DNA from: Dawidia soli
GTDB lineage: Bacteria > Bacteroidota > Bacteroidia > Cytophagales > Cyclobacteriaceae
Length of the DNA: 64,000 nt
Direction of reading: 5' to 3'
Assembly: GCF_018598185.1 (NCBI RefSeq)
Contig: NZ_JAHESC010000030.1
Coordinates: 1 to 64,000 of the forward strand
The notes under the pieces: generated by a model
What the model saw: only the letters and a program-made list of their open reading frames with translations
Databases searched by the model: none
What the model was told of the DNA's origin: nothing
Made by a program: the position numbers and the translations under genes
Shown: in pieces, positions 1-7,803 of the stretch
How positions within the stretch are numbered: position 1 is the stretch's first letter
Layout of the letters: each line of letters opens with the position of its first letter

Positions 1-188
1 GTGTGAAGGCGATCCACGAGGGCATTGTGCCGCCGACGATCAATACGCAGAACATCGATCCCGGCATGCCGCAAGGACTGAACATCATCCTGGGCAAAAG
101 TGTAAAGGCTAACGTTAACGTGGCCATGAGCAATACCTTTGGTTTTGGCGGCCACAACGCTACAGCCGTGTTCAGGAAGGTCGACTGA
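1..188 (+). CDS. fabF: 3-oxoacyl-ACP synthase II, C-terminal fragment
   Basis: This is the last 61 codons of a beta-ketoacyl-ACP synthase that starts upstream of the window; the reading frame begins at base 3. The fragment contains the family's signature ending: EGIVPPTIN, a spacer, then NTFGFGGHNA, which carries the last conserved catalytic histidine region and the glycine-rich tail of KAS II enzymes. The protein condenses malonyl-ACP with growing acyl-ACP chains in cytoplasmic type II fatty acid synthesis. The stop codon lies in the loop of an inverted repeat shared with the convergent GH3 gene. The family call is secure; FabF rather than FabB follows from the GGHN context and is slightly less certain. 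Confidence 0.93.
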   Translation, partial: VKAIHEGIVPPTINTQNIDPGMPQGLNIILGKSVKANVNVAMSNTFGFGGHNATAVFRKVD

Positions 189-202
189 TCGACCTTTCTG
201 AA
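171..202. terminator. Inverted repeat spanning the fabF stop codon, probable bidirectional terminator
   Basis: Two 14-base arms (TTCAGGAAGGTCGA and its near-exact complement, one G-T pair) flank a CTGA loop containing the fabF stop codon. It sits 12 bases from the stop of the convergent GH3 gene, so it could end transcripts from both sides. There is no long T-run, so termination is inferred from stem strength and position. Confidence 0.6.
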
Positions 203-214
203 CCGCTGTCGATA

Positions 215-2395
215 TTATTTCTTCTTGACTGTAAACGATTGGCGCAGCCGTTCGTCGGCCGAATGGCCGCCAACGACTACAGTATACGTTCCGGATGTTA
301 TTTCCCACTGGCTCTTCTTCAGATTCCATTTCTGCAGGTCCGCTACCGGTATCTTCAAGGTCACGTCGCGCTCGCCGTTCCGGGCCACATAGACCCGGGC
401 AAATTGCTTGAGCTCTTTTAACGGCATACGCTCACCGGTAGGGTAGAGCATATAGGCTTGCACCACTTCGGCACCGCTATACTTTCCGGTGTTCTTCAGG
501 TGGACGGTCATCGACACCGTGTCTTTGGTTTGGTAGGCAGCCGCGGGCTTTTGTTTCCAGCTATAGTCAAAAGACGTGTAGCTGAGTCCATACCCGAACG
601 GATATTGTACTTTGCCCGTAAAGTAGCGATAGGTCCTGCCCTTTACGTTGTAGTCGTCGTAGGCCGGCAGGTCGGCAAAGGATCTATAGAACGTCACCGG
701 CAGTCTGCCGGCGGGCGAAACTTTGCCAAAGAGAACATCGGCCAATGCGTTACCCCCCTGTGCCCCCGGGTACCAGGCCAGCACAATAGCGTCGGCATAC
801 GGCTCGAGCGCGGCAATGTCAACGGCGCTGCCGGCGGTAACAACGGCCACGATGGGTTTCTGGTGGCGTTTGCGCAAGGCCTTTAAAAAGGCGATGTGGC
901 TTGCCGGGATGCTCAGGTCGGCTTTGTCACCGCCGTGCGCAGCCAGGAATGCGTCGCCTTCTTCACCTTCCAGCACCGGGGTGAGCCCGATCACCGCGAT
1001 GGAGAGATCGCTGCCTTCGGCATGCCAGAGGCCGCCAAAGTGCACACTGTCTACGTCGTTACAACCCAGGTCATACTGTACGGTAACGGCCGGTCCGGCC
1101 GCTTGCGTAATGCCTTCGACAAAGGTCGATACGTTGCCCGATACACCGTGGTAGTTCGCCAGCAGGGCATCCAGCGAGGCCGCGTTCGGGCCCAGGATCA
1201 TGATGCTGTTATACTTCTTCTTTTCCAGCGGCAGGAGATTCTTGTCGTTCTTCAGCAGGACCATTGATTGTTGTGCGGCGCGGCGCGCCAGGGCCGTATG
1301 CGCATCGTTGCTGATGCTCTCGGCGCCGAGCGATGTATAGGGCACCTGGCCCGGGGCGTCATAGAAGCCGAGCTTGAACTGTGTACGCAGCGCGGGGATC
1401 AGGGCCTTGTCGATGTCGGCTTCCGTGACCAGCTTTTGCTGCAGTGCTTTTTCAAGGTCCTTTTGCAGGAGGCTCGAGCAGTCGATGCTCACACCTGCTT
1501 TTACTGCCGCGGCCGCTACGTGCGCGGCGTCGGGCATTGTTTTGTGGCGCAGGTAAATATCGTCGAGGGCACCGCAGTCGGTGACTACGTGTCCTTTAAA
1601 TTTCCACTCGTCGTGCAGGATCTTTTGCAGCAAGGTATTGCCGGTACAGCACGGCTCGTCGTTCACGCGGTTATAGGCGCACATCACGGATTCCACGCCG
1701 GCATCCACCAGTGCATGAAAAGCGTACAGGTACGTTTCGCGCAGGTCTTTTTCATCGACGCGCGCGTTGAACGTATGGCGGTTCGCCTCGGGCCCGCTGT
1801 GCACGGCAAAGTGCTTGGCACAGGCAGCGGCTTTCAGGTATTGTGGTGAGTTGCCTTGCAGGCCCCGTACAAAGGCTGTGCCCATGCGCGCGGTCAGATA
1901 AGGGTCTTCACCGTACGTCTCCTGGCCACGGCCCCAACGCGGGTCGCGGAACAGGTTGATGTTGGGCGACCAGAAGGTGAGGCCCATATACTGGATGTGG
2001 CGGTCTTGCTGCACGGCCAGGTTATACTTGGCACGCGCTTCCGTAGAAATAGCGTCGGCCATGACACGTTGCAGCGAGTCGTTGAACGTGGCGGCCATGC
2101 CAATGGCCTGCGGAAACACGGTCGCTTCGCCCGCGCGCGCAACACCGTGCAACGCTTCGTTCCACCAATTATATACCGGCACCCCCAGGCGGGGCACACC
2201 CTGGTTGTTATACCCCAGCAGGTGGATCTTTTCTTCGACAGTCAGTTGGTGCAACAGGTCGTTTACACGGCTGTCGAGGTCCTTGCGCGAATCGCGGAAG
2301 GTGTAGGCGGGTGTTTGACCAAACAGGTGCAGACCGGCCAGGAGCAAAACGGCCAGCAGCAAGGATGTGCGAAAGAACAAGCGGGTGTGTCGCAT
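215..2395 (-). CDS. Glycoside hydrolase family 3, beta-xylosidase/beta-glucosidase type, exported
   Basis: The chosen ATG at 2395 gives a typical signal peptide (MRHTRLFF, a Leu-rich core, then FGQ), whereas a longer reading from 2461 would bury it. The mature protein of about 700 residues has the GH3 TIM-barrel (NWWNEALHG, FPQAIGMAATF, KHF, and the nucleophile Asp273 in VVTDCGA), the second alpha/beta sandwich domain, and a C-terminal fibronectin III-like domain after YPFGYGLSYT. TDCGA is the form usual in the beta-xylosidase/arabinofuranosidase branch of GH3, so xylan-type or related side-chain substrates are likely, but beta-glucosidase activity cannot be excluded. It stands divergent from the esterase/GH29 pair, separated by a structured intergenic region. 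Probably periplasmic. Confidence 0.92.
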   Translation of the reverse strand: MRHTRLFFRTSLLLAVLLLAGLHLFGQTPAYTFRDSRKDLDSRVNDLLHQLTVEEKIHLLGYNNQGVPRLGVPVYNWWNEALHGVARAGEATVFPQAIGMAATFNDSLQRVMADAISTEARAKYNLAVQQDRHIQYMGLTFWSPNINLFRDPRWGRGQETYGEDPYLTARMGTAFVRGLQGNSPQYLKAAACAKHFAVHSGPEANRHTFNARVDEKDLRETYLYAFHALVDAGVESVMCAYNRVNDEPCCTGNTLLQKILHDEWKFKGHVVTDCGALDDIYLRHKTMPDAAHVAAAAVKAGVSIDCSSLLQKDLEKALQQKLVTEADIDKALIPALRTQFKLGFYDAPGQVPYTSLGAESISNDAHTALARRAAQQSMVLLKNDKNLLPLEKKKYNSIMILGPNAASLDALLANYHGVSGNVSTFVEGITQAAGPAVTVQYDLGCNDVDSVHFGGLWHAEGSDLSIAVIGLTPVLEGEEGDAFLAAHGGDKADLSIPASHIAFLKALRKRHQKPIVAVVTAGSAVDIAALEPYADAIVLAWYPGAQGGNALADVLFGKVSPAGRLPVTFYRSFADLPAYDDYNVKGRTYRYFTGKVQYPFGYGLSYTSFDYSWKQKPAAAYQTKDTVSMTVHLKNTGKYSGAEVVQAYMLYPTGERMPLKELKQFARVYVARNGERDVTLKIPVADLQKWNLKKSQWEITSGTYTVVVGGHSADERLRQSFTVKKK

Positions 2396-2920
2396 GTAGT
2401 GAGGTTTGATGAATGTTGATGCCCCAAATATTAGCGGTAATTTTTTGCGAAGACCTACCATCGGGATTATTTTTTTCGGAAAAAAGCCCGGAGGCGCTCG
2501 TTTACATCAGAATACCTGGCCTTTCTGAGATAAGGCAGCGCTTGTATGTCCCCGGAAATACACCGCCCGAAGACCTGGCGCTGGAAACACACTTCCAGCC
2601 GTGGGCGTTGACGCCCGATGCCAGGCGACACACTTCCTGGAATACCGGGGGTGTATTGCCATGCACCCAATACGTGATACGTTAGACTGGACCATTGTGC
2701 CGGTACTACACTCCGGGTTGACCGGACACGGAAGTGAATGAAGCTTTTTCTGCAAATGTGGAACAACATCCGCACGCAACTGGCGGATACTTCCCAAAGT
2801 CCTTCATAATTTTATTGGCCAGCAGGTATTAGATTAACGTGCATACTTCGTTTGCTAAACGATTATCGTCGCAAACAACGCGGCCGTGTATCGTGTAAAA
2901 CCTATTGTACCTATTCCACC
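2396..2920. other. 525-bp divergent intergenic region
   Basis: No convincing gene: the open frames on both strands lack a signal, a start context or any recognised motif. The region must hold the promoters for the GH3 gene (minus) and the esterase/fucosidase pair (plus). Its middle part is a dense set of inverted repeats described separately (2554-2660). I could not find a clear TTG-N20-TAnnTTTG promoter on either strand. Confidence 0.6.
2554..2660. ncRNA. Cloverleaf-like structured element (candidate RNA or palindromic repeat unit)
   Basis: An outer stem pairs 2554-2569 with 2646-2660 (AATACACC against GGTGTATT, continued by CCCG/CGGG after one bulge, plus an outer GG/CC after one mismatch). 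It encloses a perfect 7-bp hairpin (GCTGGAA 2580-2586 with TTCCAGC 2593-2599) and a 6-bp hairpin (GGGCGT 2603-2608 with ACGCCC 2611-2616). It also encloses two mutually exclusive stems that share CCAGG 2621-2625: CCTGGC 2574-2579 with GCCAGG 2620-2625, or CCAGG with CCTGG 2636-2640. The folding is seen by eye; strand and function are not determined. It could be a cis-acting leader, a small RNA, or a REP/BIME-type palindrome. Confidence 0.5.
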
Positions 2921-5395
2921 ATGATGAAAAAACGAATACTCGTCATCTGTTTATGGCTTTGCGCCACGCTGGGCCACACGCAAACACCGACCGAACACGT
3001 CTTCCGCGAAGGACTGGCAGCAGACTCGCTGCACCGCTACGGGCGCGAAGCATTGGTGACAGACCAGTTGACATACGCCTGGTTCACCGGTCAATTCACA
3101 ACACCCGCCGCGAGCAAAAACATTGAGTGGACTCCTATCAAAGCCGACAGCGCCGGCCTCTTTAAAGGCCGCGCGATCATCAACGGCTATCTGTATTTAA
3201 CATACGATGCTGCTGTGGAACAAACGGCGCTGCTCCACGTGTCGGGCCACAGCATGTTGTTCTTTAACGGCGAGCCCCACGCCGGCGATATATACCGCCT
3301 GGGGTGGTTGTACGTGCCGGTAAAGCTCAAGAAAGGCAGGAACGAATTGCTGATCCGCTGCTCGTCGTGGGCTGTGCGCCAGGGAGTATCGGCACGCCTG
3401 ATATTCCAGGAGAAAGCCGTGACGCTTCGCACGGAAGATCCTACCTTGCCGCATGTCGTTGTCGGCCAGTCAACGGAGAACCTGTGGGGTGCCGTGGTCG
3501 CGGTAAACGCTTCTGACAAAACACTCACCGGCCTGCACATCACCGCCAAACTCGAAGGCAAGGAGGTAACCACGCAGATCCCGACACTCGTGCCCTGGAG
3601 CATTCGCAAAGTAGGCTTTCGCATGGATCCCACGGGTGTGCGTGTGAAAGGAGCCCATACTTGCACGCTGACCTTGCGCCAGAATGCCAACGGTCGCGTC
3701 CTCGACACGCAAGAGATCAAGATCGATGCCATGCAGCCGCAGGATCACTACAGCAAGACCTTTGTGAGTGATATCGACGGCAGCATCCAATATTATAGCG
3801 TAACACCACGGCTTGGAGAAAGTACCACGGCGCCTGCGTTGTTCTTTTCGGTGCACGGTGCCAGTGTAGAGGCGATCAGCCAGGCGCGTGCCTATCGCCC
3901 GAAAGATTGGGGTGTACTGGTCGCCCCCACCAACCGCCGCCCGCGCGGCTTTAACTGGGAAGACTGGGGTCGCCTCGATGCGTTGGAAGTACTGGCACAG
4001 GCCAAACAGCAATTTAAACCCGATCCGAAACGCATTTACCTCACCGGCCACTCCATGGGTGGACACGGCACCTGGTACCTCGGGGCGACGTATCCCGGCA
4101 ACTGGGCGGCGATCGCTCCCTGCGCCGGCTATCCTACTTTGACGGCGTATGGTTCCGCCGACGGTAAAATTCCGACGGAAAGCCGTTCGTCCGCGGAGAA
4201 GATGCTGCTGCGCGCCAGCAATCCCAGCGATGTGATCGCGCTGGCAGGCAACTACAAAGGCCTGGGCATATACATCCACCACGGTGACAGCGACAAAGTC
4301 GTATCCGTAGACTACGCCCGCCAGATGCGGCGCATACTCGGCGACTTTCACAAAGACTTCAGTTACTATGAGTATCCCGGCGGCAGCCACTGGTTTGGCA
4401 ACGAAAGCGTAGACTGGAACCCGATCTTTCAATACTTTCAATGGCATACCATCCAGCCCGACAGCGCCGTTGACAAACTGGAATATACGACGGCAAACCC
4501 TGCCATCTCCGACAAGTACCGCTGGGTATCCATCGCGCAGCAGCAACATGTACTGGAATATAGCAAGGTCGACCTGGTACGTGACAAGAAAAAGAAAACG
4601 ATCACCGGCACCACGACCAACGTTTCGATCGCAGGCCTTTCCCTGGCCGTCTTCCAGGCAGGCGATGTCGTGACCATTACGCTGGACGGACAGGCACCGA
4701 TCGCGTATACGAAGACAGCCGCGGAATGGGTATACCTTACCCGGTCGGGCAATGCATGGCAGGTGTCGGCCAAGCCTGACGCGAAGCAAAAAGGCGTGAC
4801 GCGCAACGGAACCTTTAAAGAGCCGTTCAAGAACCGCATGGTGTTTGTATATAGCACCAAGGGCACAGCGGCTGAGAACGCCTGGTCGTATGCCAAGGCA
4901 CGTTACGATGCCGAAGTATGGTACTACCGTGGCAACGGCGCCGTCGACATCGTCGCCGACCAGGCATTCCAGCCTGCGAAATATCCGGATCGCGGTGTCA
5001 TCCTCTATGGCAATGCAACGACCAACGCAGCCTGGAGCAAACTTTTAAAGAACTGCCCGATCACCCTGACGCGTAATCTTGTTGCCATCGACGGCCAGCA
5101 ATACCGCGGTGATCAATATGGCGCATACTTTATGTGGCCTCGTCCCGACAGCGACGTAGCATCCGTAGCGGTAATCGGTGGCACGGGTCTGCCGGGCATG
5201 TCCGCTACCGAGCCCAACCAATACTTTGCGGGGGGCAGCGGTTTCCCGGACTATATGATCTTGTCGACCGAGATGTTGACGCGCGGGGTGGATGGCATCT
5301 TGTCGGCCGGTTATTATAGCAACGATTGGCGTGTAGAGACCGGAGACCGTGTTACCAAGACCGCCACGATCAGCACCGGTACATTAAAAAAATAG
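2921..5395 (+). CDS. Exported multidomain serine esterase/prolyl oligopeptidase-like hydrolase
   Basis: The ATG-ATG at 2921/2924 opens a signal peptide (KKRILVICLWLCATLGHTQ); an upstream extension to 2852 is unlikely. The N-terminal 250 residues look like beta-rich accessory domains (a galactose-binding-like stretch near HVSGHSMLFFNGEP). The middle is an alpha/beta hydrolase with Ser378 in GHSMGG, an Asp in GDSDKVV and a His in GGSHWF, which complete a triad. The C-terminal 300 residues have no motif I recognise. The layout resembles PHB-depolymerase-like and CE1-like esterases of polysaccharide loci. It is 13 bases upstream of the GH29 gene, so the pair is probably an operon, which supports removal of ester groups from a glycan. 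Substrate is unknown, and a peptidase role is possible. Confidence 0.75.
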   Translation: MMKKRILVICLWLCATLGHTQTPTEHVFREGLAADSLHRYGREALVTDQLTYAWFTGQFTTPAASKNIEWTPIKADSAGLFKGRAIINGYLYLTYDAAVEQTALLHVSGHSMLFFNGEPHAGDIYRLGWLYVPVKLKKGRNELLIRCSSWAVRQGVSARLIFQEKAVTLRTEDPTLPHVVVGQSTENLWGAVVAVNASDKTLTGLHITAKLEGKEVTTQIPTLVPWSIRKVGFRMDPTGVRVKGAHTCTLTLRQNANGRVLDTQEIKIDAMQPQDHYSKTFVSDIDGSIQYYSVTPRLGESTTAPALFFSVHGASVEAISQARAYRPKDWGVLVAPTNRRPRGFNWEDWGRLDALEVLAQAKQQFKPDPKRIYLTGHSMGGHGTWYLGATYPGNWAAIAPCAGYPTLTAYGSADGKIPTESRSSAEKMLLRASNPSDVIALAGNYKGLGIYIHHGDSDKVVSVDYARQMRRILGDFHKDFSYYEYPGGSHWFGNESVDWNPIFQYFQWHTIQPDSAVDKLEYTTANPAISDKYRWVSIAQQQHVLEYSKVDLVRDKKKKTITGTTTNVSIAGLSLAVFQAGDVVTITLDGQAPIAYTKTAAEWVYLTRSGNAWQVSAKPDAKQKGVTRNGTFKEPFKNRMVFVYSTKGTAAENAWSYAKARYDAEVWYYRGNGAVDIVADQAFQPAKYPDRGVILYGNATTNAAWSKLLKNCPITLTRNLVAIDGQQYRGDQYGAYFMWPRPDSDVASVAVIGGTGLPGMSATEPNQYFAGGSGFPDYMILSTEMLTRGVDGILSAGYYSNDWRVETGDRVTKTATISTGTLKK

Positions 5396-5408
5396 CATAC
5401 ATTTATAC

Positions 5409-6842
5409 ATGATGAGACGCCTGATACTGCTGGGAATAGTCGCATGGATGGCGGCACTGCCCGTACACGGCCAGGACAACCTGCACCGCCAGTCCACTGT
5501 CTATGAATGGCCAGCCGACACCCAGGTTCGCCAGAAGCTGGAACATTGGCGCGACCAGAAGTTCGGCATGATCATTCACTGGGGGCTATACGCCGTGCCG
5601 GGCATCATCGAATCGTGGGAGCTCTGCTCGGAAGATTGGATCTCGCGCGACAGCACCATCACCTACGATGCTTACAAACAATGGTACTGGGGATTAAAGA
5701 AAGATTTTAACCCCACACAGTTCAATCCCGACCAATGGGCGCAGGCCGCAAAAGATGCAGGCATGCGCTACGTGGTATTCACCACCAAACACCACGACGG
5801 GTTTAACATGTTCGACACCCGGCAGACCGACTTCAAAATTACCAGCGGCCCGTTCGCGAACCATCCGAAGGCAAACGTAGCGAAGTATGTATTTGAATCG
5901 TTCCGCCGGCAGGGTTTTATGATCGGCGCCTATTACTCCAAGCCCGACTGGCACTCGGAGTATTTCTGGTGGCCACGATACGCCACACCCGACCGCAATG
6001 TAAACTACGATATCCGCAAGAATCCCTGGCGGTGGAACAAGTTCAAACAATTTGCCTACAATCAGATAGACGAGCTGATGCACGACTACGGTGCCATCGA
6101 CATTCTGTGGCTCGACGGCGGCTGGGTGCGGCCGCTGGAAACGGTGAACGACGAAGTGCGCGCCTGGGGCGCGGCCATTCCACCGTGGAGTCAGGACGTC
6201 GACATTCCCCGCATTGCTACGATGGCCCGCGCCGCACAACCCGGCCTGCTCATCGTCGACCGCACGGTGCATGGTCCCTACGAGAATTACCAAACCCCCG
6301 AGCAACATATACCGGCCACCAAGCTCGACCATCCGTGGGAGAGCTGCATTACGCTGGGAGGTGCCTGGGGTCATGTTCCGAACGACAAGTATAAATCGGC
6401 CGCGAAAGTGATCCATACACTCGCAGAGGTAGTGGCGAAAGGCGGAAGCCTGTTGCTGGGCGTCGGTCCGACGCCCGAAGGCACCCTGCGACAAGAACAG
6501 ATCGACCGCCTGAAAGATATCGGTGCCTGGCTTACCCGCAACGGGGCTGCCATTTACGACACGCGTCCGGCAGAACATTACCAGTCGGATAAGACATACT
6601 TTACAACCAACGCCGGCGGAAAGCTGTTTGCCATCGCCTGTCTCCCCGAAGGCACCCCCGTGCCGCGCACGGTATCCTGGAAAGGAAATTTGCCGCGCAA
6701 GGGCACCCGGATGACATTGCTCGGCACCGGTGCAACGGTAAAGTGGTCGGCCAGGGATGATGTCGTCACGGTGTCGGTACCGTCCTCTGTCGCCAGGGAA
6801 TATACACCCGCCCTGGCCTTCGCCTACGAGACAGGCAAGTAG
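5409..6842 (+). CDS. GH29 alpha-L-fucosidase, exported
   Basis: A 477-residue protein with an N-terminal signal peptide ending near VHGQ. GH29 hallmarks are in order: FGMIIHWGLYAVPG near residues 52-65, WYWGLKKDFNP, a TTKHHDGF block around 125-132, and the nucleophile Asp236 in DILWLDGGW. A shorter C-terminal beta domain follows. The length matches compact GH29 enzymes that cleave alpha-linked fucose from glycans. Its start lies 13 bases after the esterase stop, so both are likely on one transcript. The general acid/base is not conserved across the family and I do not assign it. Periplasmic or surface-exposed. Confidence 0.93.
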   Translation: MMRRLILLGIVAWMAALPVHGQDNLHRQSTVYEWPADTQVRQKLEHWRDQKFGMIIHWGLYAVPGIIESWELCSEDWISRDSTITYDAYKQWYWGLKKDFNPTQFNPDQWAQAAKDAGMRYVVFTTKHHDGFNMFDTRQTDFKITSGPFANHPKANVAKYVFESFRRQGFMIGAYYSKPDWHSEYFWWPRYATPDRNVNYDIRKNPWRWNKFKQFAYNQIDELMHDYGAIDILWLDGGWVRPLETVNDEVRAWGAAIPPWSQDVDIPRIATMARAAQPGLLIVDRTVHGPYENYQTPEQHIPATKLDHPWESCITLGGAWGHVPNDKYKSAAKVIHTLAEVVAKGGSLLLGVGPTPEGTLRQEQIDRLKDIGAWLTRNGAAIYDTRPAEHYQSDKTYFTTNAGGKLFAIACLPEGTPVPRTVSWKGNLPRKGTRMTLLGTGATVKWSARDDVVTVSVPSSVAREYTPALAFAYETGK

Positions 6843-7071
6843 CAGACGCGATTAGATCCGGACACGACTTTGATTTGTCATATCCTGCGCTTCAAGGTCC
6901 CTGGAGCGGGTCGCCGTGGGAATAATCCTGGCATTTTTTGCACGCCTGGGCCCAATTATAACGGTTGTAACAGCTTCTTTGGCATCCGGCCAAAAACTTG
7001 CTATTTCATTTCGTAGTACGGGCAAAAAGTTCGATTTTTAAGTCCGTTTGCGTACACGGAGTAAATTGGAC

Positions 7072-7641
7072 ATGCTTGAGCAGGGGGAAGAAGGCATTCT
7101 GCGGGTAAACACCGCACAGGTGGGGGAGGCTGCCCTGTGGGAGGATTTTATGCAAGGGGATGCGGGAGCCTATGCGCTGCTCTACCGCCGGTATTTTTTC
7201 GATCTCTATCAATACGGCAAAAAGATCTCAGACGATCAGGACCTGATCAAGGACTGTATCCAGGACCTGTTTGTCAAGCTGTGGCACAACCGCGGGAACC
7301 TGAACCAGACGACCTCGGTCAAATATTACCTGTTCACTTCCCTCAAACATAAGATCCTCGATGTGCTGAAGTCTGCCGCCGTCCGCTACAGGGCAGCCGA
7401 AGACCCCCTGGAGCTGGATATGGCCGATGAAAACACCGGCGAAGAGTCCTACGACGATCAGCGTGCGGATGTGCTGCGGGCGCTAAACACGCTGTCGCGT
7501 CATCAACAAACGCTTCTGCACCTGAAATTCAACAAGGAACGCACCAACCAGGAGATCGCCGCCGAACTGGGCATTACCATCCAGTCGGTGTATAACGCTG
7601 TGTTTAAGGCTTTGCGCTCGCTCCGAAAACAATTGCATTAA
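7072..7641 (+). CDS. ECF-type RNA polymerase sigma factor (sigma-70 family)
   Basis: I start at ATG 7072, preceded by GGAG, giving 189 residues; a TTG at 7048 would add eight. Region 2 is visible (AYALLYRRYFFDLYQYG, then DLIKDCIQDLFVKLWHNR) and region 4 is a helix-turn-helix (LLHLKFNKERTNQEIAAELGI, then SVYNAVFKALRSLRK). This is the Bacteroidota ECF group that usually pairs with a FecR-like anti-sigma factor and SusC/D genes. Here no FecR, SusC or SusD gene follows: the next gene is the GH2 enzyme. It may control the flanking carbohydrate genes, but that rests only on position. The sequence shows no anti-sigma partner in the window. Confidence 0.92.
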   Translation: MLEQGEEGILRVNTAQVGEAALWEDFMQGDAGAYALLYRRYFFDLYQYGKKISDDQDLIKDCIQDLFVKLWHNRGNLNQTTSVKYYLFTSLKHKILDVLKSAAVRYRAAEDPLELDMADENTGEESYDDQRADVLRALNTLSRHQQTLLHLKFNKERTNQEIAAELGITIQSVYNAVFKALRSLRKQLH

Positions 7642-7679
7642 AGCCGGGGATAATTATTTTCTTTTTTTGGTATTAGGAA

Positions 7680-7698
7680 CAGACGCGTCGGGCGTCTG
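7680..7698. other. 7-bp hairpin downstream of the ECF sigma gene
   Basis: CAGACGC and GCGTCTG flank a five-base loop, 39 bases after the sigma factor stop and 10 bases before the likely -33 box of the GH2 promoter. No T-run follows, so it is either a weak terminator for the sigma gene or an operator for the GH2 promoter. Confidence 0.4.
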
Positions 7699-7708
7699 GT
7701 TAACGGCA

Positions 7709-7739
7709 TTGGTGTCCTGCCAGTGCTGGATTAGGTTTG
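7709..7739 (+). promoter_or_regulatory. Bacteroidota-type promoter for the GH2 gene
   Basis: TTG at 7709-7711 is followed after 20 bases by TAGGTTTG at 7732-7739, an exact match to the -7 consensus TAnnTTTG with the expected 19-21 base spacing. The transcription start would fall a few bases downstream, at about 7743-7746, so the mRNA would begin with the hairpin at 7742-7790. Confidence 0.6.
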
Positions 7740-7741
7740 GG

Positions 7742-7790
7742 ATCCTCTCTACCTTCATCCTGAAAAGGGTGGGGGCGAGAGGATTTTTTT
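7742..7790 (+). terminator. Terminator-like hairpin with T-run in the GH2 leader (possible attenuator)
   Basis: ATCCTCTC (7742-7749) pairs with GAGAGGAT (7777-7784), with further partial pairing of ACC and GGT inside, followed by seven T. It ends 13 bases before the GH2 start codon, leaving no room for another promoter. It therefore either ends upstream transcripts only, or acts as a leader attenuator or 5' stabilising hairpin for the GH2 mRNA. The choice between these is inference. Confidence 0.55.
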
Positions 7791-7803
7791 AAATTCGCGT
7801 CAT

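Noticed and set aside
2467-2797. Overlapping minus-strand open frames of about 100 codons in the first intergenic region
   Set aside because: No motif, signal or plausible composition (Arg/Ser/Pro-rich shadow-like); the same bases form the folded element instead.
3470-4789. A 439-codon minus-strand open frame inside the esterase gene
   Set aside because: It is the complement of a clear gene with a complete catalytic triad; its translation has no domain.
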